Of a stretch of 64,000 nt of DNA, positions 35,454 through 43,539 are shown piece after piece. A program made the translations under genes and the position numbers. The notes under the pieces are model-generated. The model searched no databases. It was given only the letters and a program-made list of their open reading frames with translations, and had not been told where the DNA came from. Positions within the stretch are counted from its first letter, which is position 1; the number at the start of each line of letters is the position of its first letter. Location of the stretch: the NCBI RefSeq assembly GCF_900188455.1, contig NZ_FZOL01000022.1:60082-124081 (forward strand). Reading direction: 5' to 3'. The DNA is from Pseudomonas japonica. Its GTDB lineage: Bacteria; Pseudomonadota; Gammaproteobacteria; Pseudomonadales; Pseudomonadaceae.

Positions 35454-36782
35454 ATGAGCGTTCAACTTCCCGATGATCCCGCCCGCGACGACGTCCTCGC
35501 CGGGCGCCCGGCGCTGTGGCTGAACCCCGGCCTCAAGGCCGACGGCATCGCCGAACCCGGCCTGCCGGTGCGCGCCGCCCAGGTCGCCGAGGCCGAAACC
35601 AACTGGCAGCGCCTCGCCCCGTTGCTGCAAACCTGCTTTCCCGAACTGGCCGCGGCCGGCGGGCGCATCCAGTCAGCACTGATCGAAGCCAAGGCCCTGC
35701 GCAACGCCCTCGGCTACCAGGGCGCCGACTACGGCCGGGTGTTCGTCAAGGCCGACGGCGACCTGCCGGTGGCCGGCTCGATCAAGGCCCGTGGCGGGGT
35801 CTACGAAGTGTTCATGCACGCCCTGAAGATGGCGGAAAAGCGCGGCATCCTCACCCCCGGCGGGGATGTCACCGTGCTCGCCGGCGAGCAGGCCCGCGCC
35901 CTCTTCGCCCAGCACACCATCGCCGTCGGCAGCACCGGCAACCTGGGCCTGAGCGTCGGCATCGCCGCCCGCGCCCTGGGCTTCCGTGCCGTGGTGCACA
36001 TGTCGGCGGACGCCAAGCAATGGAAGGTCGAGCGCCTGACCCGCCTCGGCGTCGAGGTGGTCCGGCACCAGGCCGACTACACCACCGCCGTGGAGCACGC
36101 GCGGATCGATGCCGAAGCCGACCCGAGCATCTACTTCGTCGACGACGAGCGTTCGCAGATGCTGTTCTTCGGCTACAGCGCCGCCGCCCGCGAGCTGGCC
36201 GCGCAGCTGGATGCCGCCGGGGTCACAGTGGACGCCGAGCACCCGCTGTTCATCTACCTGCCGTGCGGCATCGGCGGCGCCCCGGGCGGCGCGGCCTATG
36301 GCCTGAAGGCGATCTTCGGCGATGCCGCCCACGCCTTCTTCGTCGAGCCGGTGCAGTCGCCCTGCGCCCTGGTGCACATGATGAGCGGCGCCGCGGAGCT
36401 GGTCTCGGTCTACGACGTCGGCCTGAGCAACCGCACCGAAGCCGACGGCATGGCCGTGGCGCGCATGTCCGAGTTCGTCGCCGAGGTGATGCGGCCACTG
36501 CTGTCCGGGGTCTTCACCGTGGCCGACGACGACCTGTTCCGCTGGCTGTGGCAGGCCCACAGCACCCAGGCGATCCGCCTCGAACCGTCCGCCGCCGCGG
36601 GCTTTGCCGGGCCCGAATTTGTCGTCGCCAGCCCGCGCGGTCGTGACTATCTGCGCGCCCACGGCCTGCGGGACAAGGCCGCCCAGGCCACCCATGTGGT
36701 CTGGACCACCGGCGGCGCCTTCGTCCCGGAACAACAGTTCCAGCAGTTCCTCCAGCGCGGCGCCGCCCTGGTCGGTGGCTGA
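35454..36782 (+). CDS. dsdA: D-serine ammonia-lyase (D-serine dehydratase)
   Basis: A 442-residue fold-type II PLP enzyme converting D-serine to pyruvate and ammonia. The PLP lysine sits in LPVAGSIKARGGVYEVF. The Gly-rich phosphate loop is near SVGIAARALGF/STGNLGLSVG, and YLPCGIGGAPGGAAYGLK and FVEPVQSPC are characteristic of DsdA. ATG 35454 follows AGGA. It is 58 bp after glyA in a shared operon. Confidence 0.93.
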   Translation: MSVQLPDDPARDDVLAGRPALWLNPGLKADGIAEPGLPVRAAQVAEAETNWQRLAPLLQTCFPELAAAGGRIQSALIEAKALRNALGYQGADYGRVFVKADGDLPVAGSIKARGGVYEVFMHALKMAEKRGILTPGGDVTVLAGEQARALFAQHTIAVGSTGNLGLSVGIAARALGFRAVVHMSADAKQWKVERLTRLGVEVVRHQADYTTAVEHARIDAEADPSIYFVDDERSQMLFFGYSAAARELAAQLDAAGVTVDAEHPLFIYLPCGIGGAPGGAAYGLKAIFGDAAHAFFVEPVQSPCALVHMMSGAAELVSVYDVGLSNRTEADGMAVARMSEFVAEVMRPLLSGVFTVADDDLFRWLWQAHSTQAIRLEPSAAAGFAGPEFVVASPRGRDYLRAHGLRDKAAQATHVVWTTGGAFVPEQQFQQFLQRGAALVGG

Positions 36783-36827
36783 TCCGTCGCCCGTTTTTCA
36801 AGAACAACAAAACAACGAGGTAACCCC

Positions 36828-37730
36828 ATGAACCAGCCCTTCCTGGCCGAGCGCATCGACGGCAAAGGCTTCGCCGCCGACCTGGTCGAGCGTCTGCGCG
36901 ACGATGTCGACGAGCTGCGCGCGCGCACCGGCCACACCCCTGGCCTGGCCGTGGTCCTGGTCGGCGAAGACCCGGCCAGCGCCGTGTACGTTGGCGCCAA
37001 GCACCGCCAGACCGTGGCCGTCGGCATGCAGTCGTTCGTCCACCGCCTGCCGGCGCAGACCTGCCAGGACCAACTGATGGCCCTGCTCGACCAGCTCAAC
37101 GCCGACCCCGAGGTCAACGGCATCCTGGTCCAGTTGCCGCTGCCGGCGCACCTCGACGCCAACGCGGTGATCAACGCCATCGACCCGAACAAGGACGTCG
37201 ACGGTTTCCACATCCTCAACGCCGGCCGCCTCGCCACCGGCCAGGACGCCCTGGTGCCGTGCACGCCGCTGGGCTGCCTGATGCTGCTCAAGGACCGCCT
37301 CGGCAATCTCGCCGGACTCAACGCCGTGGTGGTGGGCAAGTCGAACATCGTCGGCAAGCCCATGGCCCAGTTGCTGATGGCGGAGAACTGCACGGTGAGC
37401 GTGGCCCACTCGAAGACCGCCGACGTTCCGGCCCTGTGCCGCGGCGCCGACATCCTCGTGGTCGCCGTCGGCCGTGCCGAGCTGGTGCGCGGCGACTGGA
37501 TCAAGCCCGGCGCGGTGGTGATCGATGTCGGCATCAACCGCATCGAGCGCGATGGCCGTTCGCGCATCGTCGGCGACGTGGCCTTCGACGAGGCCGGGCA
37601 TGCCGCCGCCATCACCCCGGTGCCGGGTGGCGTCGGGCCGATGACCATCGCCTGCCTGCTGGCCAATACCGTCACGGCGTTCCAGCGCCAGCACCACCTC
37701 GCCCTCCAGAAGGCCGCCGTGGCCGTTTAA
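36828..37730 (+). CDS. folD: Methylene-THF dehydrogenase/methenyl-THF cyclohydrolase FolD
   Basis: A 300-residue bifunctional enzyme oxidising 5,10-methylene-THF to 10-formyl-THF. The catalytic lysine lies in SAVYVGAKHR. NGILVQLPLPAHLD, NKDVDGFH, VVVGKSNIVGKP and TPVPGGVGPMTIACLLANT are all present. It is slightly longer than the usual 284-290 residues because of the C-terminal tail. In this operon it takes the C1 unit produced by GlyA and passes it to PurU. Confidence 0.95.
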   Translation: MNQPFLAERIDGKGFAADLVERLRDDVDELRARTGHTPGLAVVLVGEDPASAVYVGAKHRQTVAVGMQSFVHRLPAQTCQDQLMALLDQLNADPEVNGILVQLPLPAHLDANAVINAIDPNKDVDGFHILNAGRLATGQDALVPCTPLGCLMLLKDRLGNLAGLNAVVVGKSNIVGKPMAQLLMAENCTVSVAHSKTADVPALCRGADILVVAVGRAELVRGDWIKPGAVVIDVGINRIERDGRSRIVGDVAFDEAGHAAAITPVPGGVGPMTIACLLANTVTAFQRQHHLALQKAAVAV

Positions 37731-37742
37731 GGTGAATCGAAA

Positions 37743-38639
37743 ATGACCAAGAACAAACCCAACTACGTCCTGCGCGTCACCTGTCCGTCGATCCGTGGTG
37801 TCACCGCGGCGATCACCGCCTTCCTCTCGGAGCGTGGCTGCAATATCCGCGACAGCGCCCAGTTCGACGACGAGAGCACCAACCACTACTTCATGCGCAT
37901 CACCTTCCGCGCCGAGGAAGGCCGCTCGCTGCAAGACCTCGACCGCGAGTTCCAGCCGCTGGTGGAGCAGTTCGGCATGGACCACGAGTTCTTCGACGAG
38001 CGCACCAAGCGCAAGGTCATCCTCATGGTCTCGCGCTTCGGCCACTGCCTGAACGACCTGCTCTATCGCTGGGGCATCGGTGCGCTGCCGATCGACATCG
38101 TCGGGGTGATCTCCAACCACCTGGACTTCCAGAAGGTGGTGCAAGGCCATGGCATTCCCTACCACCACATCCGCGTGACGGCGGAAAACAAGGTCGAGGC
38201 CGAAGCCGAGCAGATGCGCATCGTCCGCGCCGCCGGCGCCGAGCTGATCGTGCTGGCGCGCTACATGCAGATCCTCTCCGACGAGATGTGCCAGCAGATG
38301 TCGGGGCGGATCATCAATATCCACCACTCGTTCCTGCCTTCGTTCAAGGGCGGCAGCCCTTACAAGCAGGCTTTCGAGCGTGGCGTGAAGCTGATCGGCG
38401 CGACCTCGCACTTCGTCACCGCCGACCTCGACGAAGGCCCGATCATCGAGCAGGACATCGTCCGCATCACCCACGCGCAGAGCCCCGACGACTACGTCTC
38501 GCTGGGCCGCGACGTGGAAAGCCAGGTACTGGCCCGGGCCATCCACGCCTACGTGCATGGCCGGGTGTTCCTCAATGACAACAAGACGATCGTGTTCCCG
38601 CCGTCGCCGGACTCGTACTCGTCCGAGACCATCGGCTAG
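37743..38639 (+). CDS. purU: Formyltetrahydrofolate deformylase PurU
   Basis: A 298-residue hydrolase releasing formate from 10-formyl-THF. An N-terminal ACT domain (about residues 7-85, VLRVTCPSIRGVTAAITAFL) is followed by a formyltransferase fold. The fold carries the catalytic Asn/His/Asp in NIHHSFLPSFKGGSPYKQAF and DLDEGPIIEQDI. It lies 12 bp after folD. It regenerates free THF, so the operon can run serine C1 units to formate. Confidence 0.95.
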   Translation: MTKNKPNYVLRVTCPSIRGVTAAITAFLSERGCNIRDSAQFDDESTNHYFMRITFRAEEGRSLQDLDREFQPLVEQFGMDHEFFDERTKRKVILMVSRFGHCLNDLLYRWGIGALPIDIVGVISNHLDFQKVVQGHGIPYHHIRVTAENKVEAEAEQMRIVRAAGAELIVLARYMQILSDEMCQQMSGRIINIHHSFLPSFKGGSPYKQAFERGVKLIGATSHFVTADLDEGPIIEQDIVRITHAQSPDDYVSLGRDVESQVLARAIHAYVHGRVFLNDNKTIVFPPSPDSYSSETIG

Positions 38640-38702
38640 GCGGCGCCCGCGCTGCCCGGCCAATGGCACCCGCGTGTTTGACCAAGCCTTCGGGTGACCA
38701 CC

Positions 38703-38735
38703 GCTCGCGCCCGGATTCCCGTTCCGGGCGCGAGC
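38703..38735 (+). terminator. Strong hairpin between purU and the permease
   Basis: A 13-bp perfect stem (GCTCGCGCCCGGA and its complement) with a 7-base loop, followed by CCCCCTCTTT. It suggests that the permease gene may be transcribed less than, or separately from, glyA-purU. Confidence 0.6.
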
Positions 38736-38841
38736 CCCCCTCTTTGCGCTGTTGAAGTACGCCATGAGCAATCACTGAAGCTTCGGCACTTTCCCTTCCT
38801 GAATCTGCACACCCAAGAAAAACAAGGTGCGAGGCATAGCA

Positions 38842-40185
38842 ATGCAAGAAACGACCTGGCTGTTAGGGGTTCTCTTTTCATCCATCGTGCTGATCGTGTT
38901 CCTGATCATGAAGGTCAGGCTGCACGCCTTTCTGGCGCTGATCATCGCCTGCTTCGTGGTCGGTTTCGGTTCCGGCATGCCGGCGGCGAAGATCGTCACG
39001 TCGCTGGAGGCCGGCATCGGCGGCACCCTCGGTTTTCTCATCGCGATCATTGGCCTGGGCGGCATCCTCGGCAAGATGCTCGAAGAGTCCGGCGGCGCCG
39101 AGCGCCTGGCCAAGACCCTGCTGGACAACCTCGGCGCGCGCCGCGCCCACTGGGTGATGGCCATCGTCGGCGCCATCGCCGGGATCCCGGTGTTCTTCGA
39201 AGTGGGCTTCGTCCTGCTGATCCCGCTGGTCTACGTGGTCGCCCGGGAGACCCGGATCAACCTGATGTACCTCGGCATTCCCCTGGCCATCTCGCTGATG
39301 ACCATCCACTGCATCCTGCCGCCGCACCCGGCGGCCATGGCCATCACCGGCATGCTCCACGCCGATGTCGGCACGGTGATTCTCTATGGTCTGCTGGTGG
39401 GCATCCCGACCATGATCATTGCCGGACCGATCTGGGTCAGCCTGTTCTGCGCCCGCGACGGCAGCGCCCGACAGCAGGCGTTTCTCGAAGCCCATGGCAA
39501 GCAGGCCGCGAGCGAACGCGCCCTGCCGGGCATCGGCATCACCCTGCTGACCATCGCCCTGCCGCTGTTGCTGATGGTGTTCAAGACCGTCGCCGCCGGC
39601 CTGCCCGCCGGACCGCTGCGGCAGGTGGCGCAGTTCGTCGGCAATCCGCTGACCGCGCTGATGATCTCGGTGGCCTTCGCCTACTGGTCCCTCGGCCTGC
39701 GACAGGGCCGGCGCATGGGCCAGTTGCTGGAAACCACCCAGCGCAGCTTCCCGGCCCTGGCCAACATCATCTTCGTCATCGGTGCCGGCGGCGCCTTCAA
39801 TGCGGTGCTGATCGAGAGCGGTGTGGGCAAGGCGATCTCCAGCCTGCTGGCGGACAGCGACATCAACCTGATCGTCCTGGCGTGGTTCATCGCCTGGCTG
39901 ATGCACTTCGCCGTGGGTTCGGCGACGGTGGCCATGGTCAGCGCGGCGAGCATGATCAACCCGATGCTCGCCGCCGACCCGCACCTCAAGCCCGAGATCC
40001 TGGTGATCGCCATCGGCGCAGGCTCCATCGGCTGGGCCCATGTCACCGATTCGGCGTTCTGGGTGGTCAAGGAGTACTTGAACGTGTCGCTTTCAGAAGC
40101 GCTGAAAAAATTCACCGGCGGTACCGTGGTGGCCTCGCTCGTCGCGCTGCTGGCGACGCTGCTGCTGAACTACACCCTGGGCTGA
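38842..40185 (+). CDS. GntP-family permease, DsdX-like
   Basis: A 447-residue proton symporter of the gluconate permease family with 12-14 hydrophobic helices. Motifs include GFGSGMPAAKIVTSLEAGIGGTLGF, IAGIPVFFEVGFVLLIPLVY, HCILPPHPAAMAITG and IGAGSIGWAHVTDSAFW. The ATG at 38842 follows GAGG; an upstream GTG is less likely. The family includes gluconate and D-serine (DsdX) transporters. Position after dsdA makes D-serine the probable substrate. Confidence 0.87.
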   Translation: MQETTWLLGVLFSSIVLIVFLIMKVRLHAFLALIIACFVVGFGSGMPAAKIVTSLEAGIGGTLGFLIAIIGLGGILGKMLEESGGAERLAKTLLDNLGARRAHWVMAIVGAIAGIPVFFEVGFVLLIPLVYVVARETRINLMYLGIPLAISLMTIHCILPPHPAAMAITGMLHADVGTVILYGLLVGIPTMIIAGPIWVSLFCARDGSARQQAFLEAHGKQAASERALPGIGITLLTIALPLLLMVFKTVAAGLPAGPLRQVAQFVGNPLTALMISVAFAYWSLGLRQGRRMGQLLETTQRSFPALANIIFVIGAGGAFNAVLIESGVGKAISSLLADSDINLIVLAWFIAWLMHFAVGSATVAMVSAASMINPMLAADPHLKPEILVIAIGAGSIGWAHVTDSAFWVVKEYLNVSLSEALKKFTGGTVVASLVALLATLLLNYTLG

Positions 40186-40234
40186 GTCCCGGGAACCGCG
40201 CCAGGGATGGCGCCCTTTCGCGAGCCAGACGGCC

Positions 40235-40852
40235 ATGACCGACCACCGCATCTTTCTCGGCGTGGGCAGCAATGTCCAACGCGAGACCCATATCGACATC
40301 GCCCTGGACATGCTCGGCGAGCACCTGCGCGACCTGCGCTGCTCGCCGGTGTACGAGAGCGAATCGCTGGACGGCGCGCATCCGCCGTTCTTCAACCTGG
40401 TGGTGTCGGCCACCACCGACCTGTCGGCGCGGGCGCTGATCGGCTGGCTCAAGGAGATCGAGGAACTGCATGGCCGGCGACGTGGCGCGCAGAGCCTGAT
40501 CACGCTGGATATCGACCTGCTGCTGTTCGACGACTTCGCCGGGCTGGTGGACGGCGTGCGGGTGCCGCGGGGGGAGATCCTGACTCGGGCGTTCGTGCTG
40601 TATCCGCTGCAGTTGCTGGCGCCGCAGCTGCGGCATCCGGAGTTCGGCTTGAGCATGGCGGAACTGTGGAAGCAGCTGAAGCCCGGGCCGGTGTTGGCAC
40701 CTGTCAGGTTTCCGTTTGGCTGTGAGGGCCTCATCGCTGGCAAGCCAGCTCCCACAGGGTTCGCGGTACACACGGTCCTTGTGGGAGCTGGCCTGCCAGC
40801 GATAGGCATAGGTATCTACACATCTTTGACGGCCTGCCGGGAGACCGCATGA
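40235..40852 (+). CDS. folK: HPPK (FolK) paralogue with REP-derived C-terminal tail
   Basis: A 6-hydroxymethyl-7,8-dihydropterin pyrophosphokinase. It shows GVGSNVQRETHIDIAL, GAHPPFFNLVVSA, the signature ITLDIDLLLFDD and RAFVLYPLQLLAPQLRHP. The normal family length is about 160 residues; this protein has 205. The last 40-45 residues (CEGLIAGKPAPTGFAV onward) are translated from a REP pair and the start of the GTATCTACAC element, so the original stop appears to have been lost. It is probably still active because the core is intact. It may be a second folK outside the panB-linked copy. Confidence 0.85.
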   Translation: MTDHRIFLGVGSNVQRETHIDIALDMLGEHLRDLRCSPVYESESLDGAHPPFFNLVVSATTDLSARALIGWLKEIEELHGRRRGAQSLITLDIDLLLFDDFAGLVDGVRVPRGEILTRAFVLYPLQLLAPQLRHPEFGLSMAELWKQLKPGPVLAPVRFPFGCEGLIAGKPAPTGFAVHTVLVGAGLPAIGIGIYTSLTACRETA

Positions 40853-40900
40853 AGGCCGCCAGGTGCCTGTCTTGAGCCGTGCAGCGATAGGGCCCTGAAG
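40727..40900. repeat. REP pair plus left arm of the dispersed palindromic element
   Basis: A REP pair (40727-40802, GAGGGCCTCATCGCTGGCAA and its facing copy) is joined to GGTATCTACACATCTTTGA and CCAGGTGCCTGTCTTGAG, which are the left-arm modules seen at 20981-21055. The right arm is missing. Confidence 0.8.
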
Positions 40901-40916
40901 GACAACAGATGCATTT

Positions 40917-41369
40917 CTGCCCCACCCAACTCCGGCATTCTTCATCGGCTTCATGGGCGCGGCGATCTGTTGCCGGCTGCTGATCGCCGGGTGGGTGGTG
41001 AAGCGTAATCCGTTCGCCAGTTCCTGGGTGCTGACCACCCTGATGCTGGTGGCGGTGCTCGGCTTTGGTCACTGGGTGCACGACAGTGTCGGGTATGTGC
41101 TGACGGCGGCACTGCTCGGGGTCGGGTACGGGCTGAACTACTCGGTGATCAACGGGCTGGCGGCCAATGAAGCGCCGCAGCGGCTGACGGCGCAGGCGTT
41201 GCTGCTGTTCAGCCTGGCGTATTTCATCGGCGTATTCGGCTTTCCGTTCATTGCCGGGAAGCTGATCGGACAGGCCGGGGTGCAGGGGATGCTGGTGGGG
41301 ATCTGGGTGATTGCCGGGGTGGTCTGGGTGGTCAGTGGCGGGCGCTGGCTGGCCTGGAAGTTCAGGTGA
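40917..41369 (+). pseudogene. Truncated MFS transporter (C-terminal part only)
   Basis: About 150 residues reading PAFFIGFMGAAICCRLLIAGWV onward, with four hydrophobic helices and the family segment AALLGVGYGLNYSVINGLAANEAPQRLTAQALLLFSLAYFIGVFGFPFIAGKL. This is the C-terminal third of a major facilitator transporter. About 250 N-terminal residues are absent. The sequence begins right after the repeat arm at 40727-40900, so the gene was probably cut by recombination at the repeat. An ATG at 40953 could in principle start a product, but it would not be a functional transporter. Confidence 0.75.
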
Positions 41370-41376
41370 TTTCCGG

Positions 41377-41418
41377 GCCTGCCTCGCAGGCCTTCGCAGG
41401 CAAGCCAGCTCCTGCAGA
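41377..41418. repeat. Single REP unit
   Basis: A GCAGGCAAGCCAGCTCCTGCA-like unit, preceded by its short partner GCCTGCCTCGCAGGC, lies between the truncated transporter and the DUF2442 gene. Confidence 0.6.
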
Positions 41419-41444
41419 ATTAGCGCAATATCAGTTAGAACGAG

Positions 41445-41897
41445 TCAGGCGGCTTTATGCTCCAGCGCCTCCCACCCCAGGCAAGCGAGCGCCAATGTGC
41501 GCGGCACCGCTTCGCGGCCGCTGCTGTACCTGCTGATACTGCGTGCGCTCACGCCCAGTGCATCGGCAGCCTGATCGAGCGTCATTCGATGCCGGAGGCG
41601 CCAGCGAATGAAGATCCGCGTGTTTTCATCCGGCGCCGCCTGGGCAAGGGCATCCAGCAACAAGGTGTCCGCGCCGATCTGGATATCCAGCGCCGGCCAT
41701 TCGACAGTCCACCCCCCATCCCCGAGGGTAGCGCCTGCGAATGCCTTGCCCTGGGCAAGCGGTGCCAGGCCTGGATACGAGGCAAGTGCATCGCTCATGT
41801 CCAGATCGAACTGCTGACCATTGGTAAAGGTAAGCGCCAGGCGTGCGCCCGAGCGTGGCCGGACAGCCCGCAGGCGAGGGCGTTTCATCGATGCCAT
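41445..41897 (-). CDS. DUF2442 protein with C-terminal helix-turn-helix (antitoxin-like)
   Basis: A 150-residue protein. The N-terminal half (LTFTNGQQFDLDMSDALAS) resembles DUF2442. The C-terminal half holds an Xre-like HTH (RHRMTLDQAADALGVSARSISRYSSGREAVPRTLALACLGWE). DUF2442 genes usually pair with a DUF4160 gene as a candidate toxin-antitoxin unit. Here the upstream neighbour, overlapping by 13 bp, is a truncated DUF4160 gene, so this is probably an orphaned antitoxin. The start may also be at 41888. Confidence 0.75.
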   Translation of the reverse strand: MASMKRPRLRAVRPRSGARLALTFTNGQQFDLDMSDALASYPGLAPLAQGKAFAGATLGDGGWTVEWPALDIQIGADTLLLDALAQAAPDENTRIFIRWRLRHRMTLDQAADALGVSARSISRYSSGREAVPRTLALACLGWEALEHKAA

Positions 41898-42050
41898 TTC
41901 ATCCACTCCTTCAACAGATCGGCCTGATTGGCCGCAACCCACGCGAGGGCCTCACGCACCACTCTGGCGGGTGCCCTGCCTTGCATGACAGTCACCAACT
42001 CCAGGCTGATCACCACATCTACCCCGCCACCCGTCAAATATGGGGTGGCA
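41885..42050 (-). pseudogene. Truncated DUF4160-type toxin partner
   Basis: The last 50-55 codons (GGGVDVVISLELVTVMQGRA, then PARVVREALAWVAANQADLLKEWMKW) match the C-terminal end of DUF4160 proteins. The N-terminal half with the family's HPPPHFH-like motif is absent. The upstream in-frame extension to 42127 shows no similarity. Recognised from pattern only. Confidence 0.6.
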
Positions 42051-42244
42051 AGTGGTCTCTTTCTCGCAACTCGATACGGTACTTTTCGCGAAATCGGTAT
42101 TGGGTAGACATGGCACCATATCGCCAAATTGGCGATGCTTCAAGAATGTGGCTTTATCCCGACAGGCCATCGATGGTCCGTGGGCATACCCCGCGCACAG
42201 TTGCCACCCTCCAGATCGAGCGCCGCAACGCAGCCCCAAATCTG

Positions 42245-42610
42245 TCACCCCGTGACTTTAAGGCTGACATCGACCGACACCGTCTCGACGACTACCGGCC
42301 AGGCCCGCCCATCCACATCCACATCCACATCCAGATCGGCAAACCCGCGTGGATCGAACACCGGTTCCCTGATGCCCGCCGCCCGCTGCCGGTCATAATC
42401 CGCGATCAGCCGCAGCACCACCTTGCCCAGCAACGCCGCGCCACGAGATTGACCAACGCCAGCAAGGTCATGGTGATGTCGGTGAAAGCGAACACCGTCC
42501 CCAGGTTCTGCACCGAGCCCCAGACGACCAGGCCCAGCACCCCCGCCAGGTAGCGCAGGTTGTTCTCGCCCATGTACGAAATGCATCCGAGCTCGCCCAT
42601 GCTGCGGAGA
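42245..42610 (-). pseudogene. Frameshifted C-terminal remnant of an AGCS alanine/glycine:cation symporter
   Basis: One reverse frame reads CISYMGENNLRYLAGVLGLV, then VWGSVQNLGTVFAFTDITMT and LLALVNLVA. At about 42440-42450 it shifts to a second frame reading ALLGKVVLRLIADYDRQRAA, then GIREPVFDPRGFADLD and GRAWP. Joined, these give the last two helices and the cytoplasmic tail of Pseudomonas AGCS symporters. The tail contains an expanded DVDVDV stretch from a 6-bp tandem repeat (42311-42336). The front 380 or so residues are missing. Confidence 0.75.
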
Positions 42611-42730
42611 AATTTCTGCGTCGGGCCAGAGGACATGGCCATTCTTGCTGGATCAGGCGGCAGGGCTATCATTACGAGATCACGCCGATGCAAGATCTCT
42701 GGCATGCCACTTTCAGAGGGCTCAAAGACG

Positions 42731-43522
42731 ATGAAAAGATTTGTCCTCACAGTGCTGGCCCTGACCATCTCCACGCTGACCCTGAGCTCCTGCGAGAGCA
42801 TGGGCACCAAGGAAAAGATTGGTGCCACTATCGGCGTAATAACAGGCGGGGTTGTCGCCAATAAATGGGGAGATAAAGACAACAAAGGAATCAGCACCGC
42901 CCTCGGCGTAGCCGCCGGGTATTTTATCGGCAGCAGTATCGGCAAATACCTTGATGAACGGGATAAGCAGCACATGGCGCAATCCACTCATCAGGCAATT
43001 TCAACCGGAAAGACACAAACCTGGACCAACCCTGAAACCAAGACAAGCGGTGAGGCGCGTGTCGTCGAAACAAAAAAAGAGCCAAAACCCGTTGTCGTTC
43101 CGGTACTGAAAAGCAAAGTCAAACAAATCCCGCCGCTGGATATCATTGGTGATACTTATCGCGCCAAAAGCATTTCCAATGTGCGCGGCGGGCCAGGCGC
43201 CGATTACGTGAAGACGGGAAGCCTGAAGGCCGGAGAGACCGTAAATGTTGTCGGCAAGGTCAAGACCGGTGACTGGTATCTGATCAGCCAGGACGGTGTG
43301 GGCAGTGGATTCGTGTCTTCCCCGCTGATGGAACATGTGCCGGGGGAAATCCCTCCGTCATCAGGCACAACCATCGCTCAGAGCGACATCGCGCAGCAGC
43401 AGGTCGCCTCCGAGCGAGTCTGCCGCACCATTGAGCAGTCCGTATCCCTGCCCGACGGGTCGCAGAAATCAGAAACCATTGAAGCGTGTCAGGGCGGAGA
43501 CGGCTGGAAGGTGAAGAGCTGA
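42731..43522 (+). CDS. Lipoprotein with glycine-zipper and SH3-like domains
   Basis: A 263-residue predicted lipoprotein. A signal with lipobox LSSC (Cys21) is followed by a glycine-zipper membrane segment (about residues 30-72: GATIGVITGGVVANKWG, STALGVAAGYFIGSSIG). Next come a linker and a bacterial SH3-like region (about 150-205: RAKSISNVRGGPGADYVKTG to GFVSSPLME). Such proteins usually sit in the outer membrane and contact peptidoglycan or proteins. ATG 42731 starts directly at the signal. It is 17 bp upstream of the next gene, probably one transcript, and has a lower G+C than the surrounding chromosome. Confidence 0.8.
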   Translation: MKRFVLTVLALTISTLTLSSCESMGTKEKIGATIGVITGGVVANKWGDKDNKGISTALGVAAGYFIGSSIGKYLDERDKQHMAQSTHQAISTGKTQTWTNPETKTSGEARVVETKKEPKPVVVPVLKSKVKQIPPLDIIGDTYRAKSISNVRGGPGADYVKTGSLKAGETVNVVGKVKTGDWYLISQDGVGSGFVSSPLMEHVPGEIPPSSGTTIAQSDIAQQQVASERVCRTIEQSVSLPDGSQKSETIEACQGGDGWKVKS

Positions 43523-43539
43523 CGTTCAGGTGACCGCAC

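Noticed and set aside
38694..40238. A 514-codon frame overlapping the Gnt permease
   Set aside because: It runs in another frame of the permease gene and is Arg/Pro/Gly-rich with no membrane or domain pattern.
42311..42336. Short tandem repeat as a CRISPR or VNTR locus
   Set aside because: It is a 6-bp microsatellite of about four units inside a decayed symporter gene, with no spacers or cas genes.
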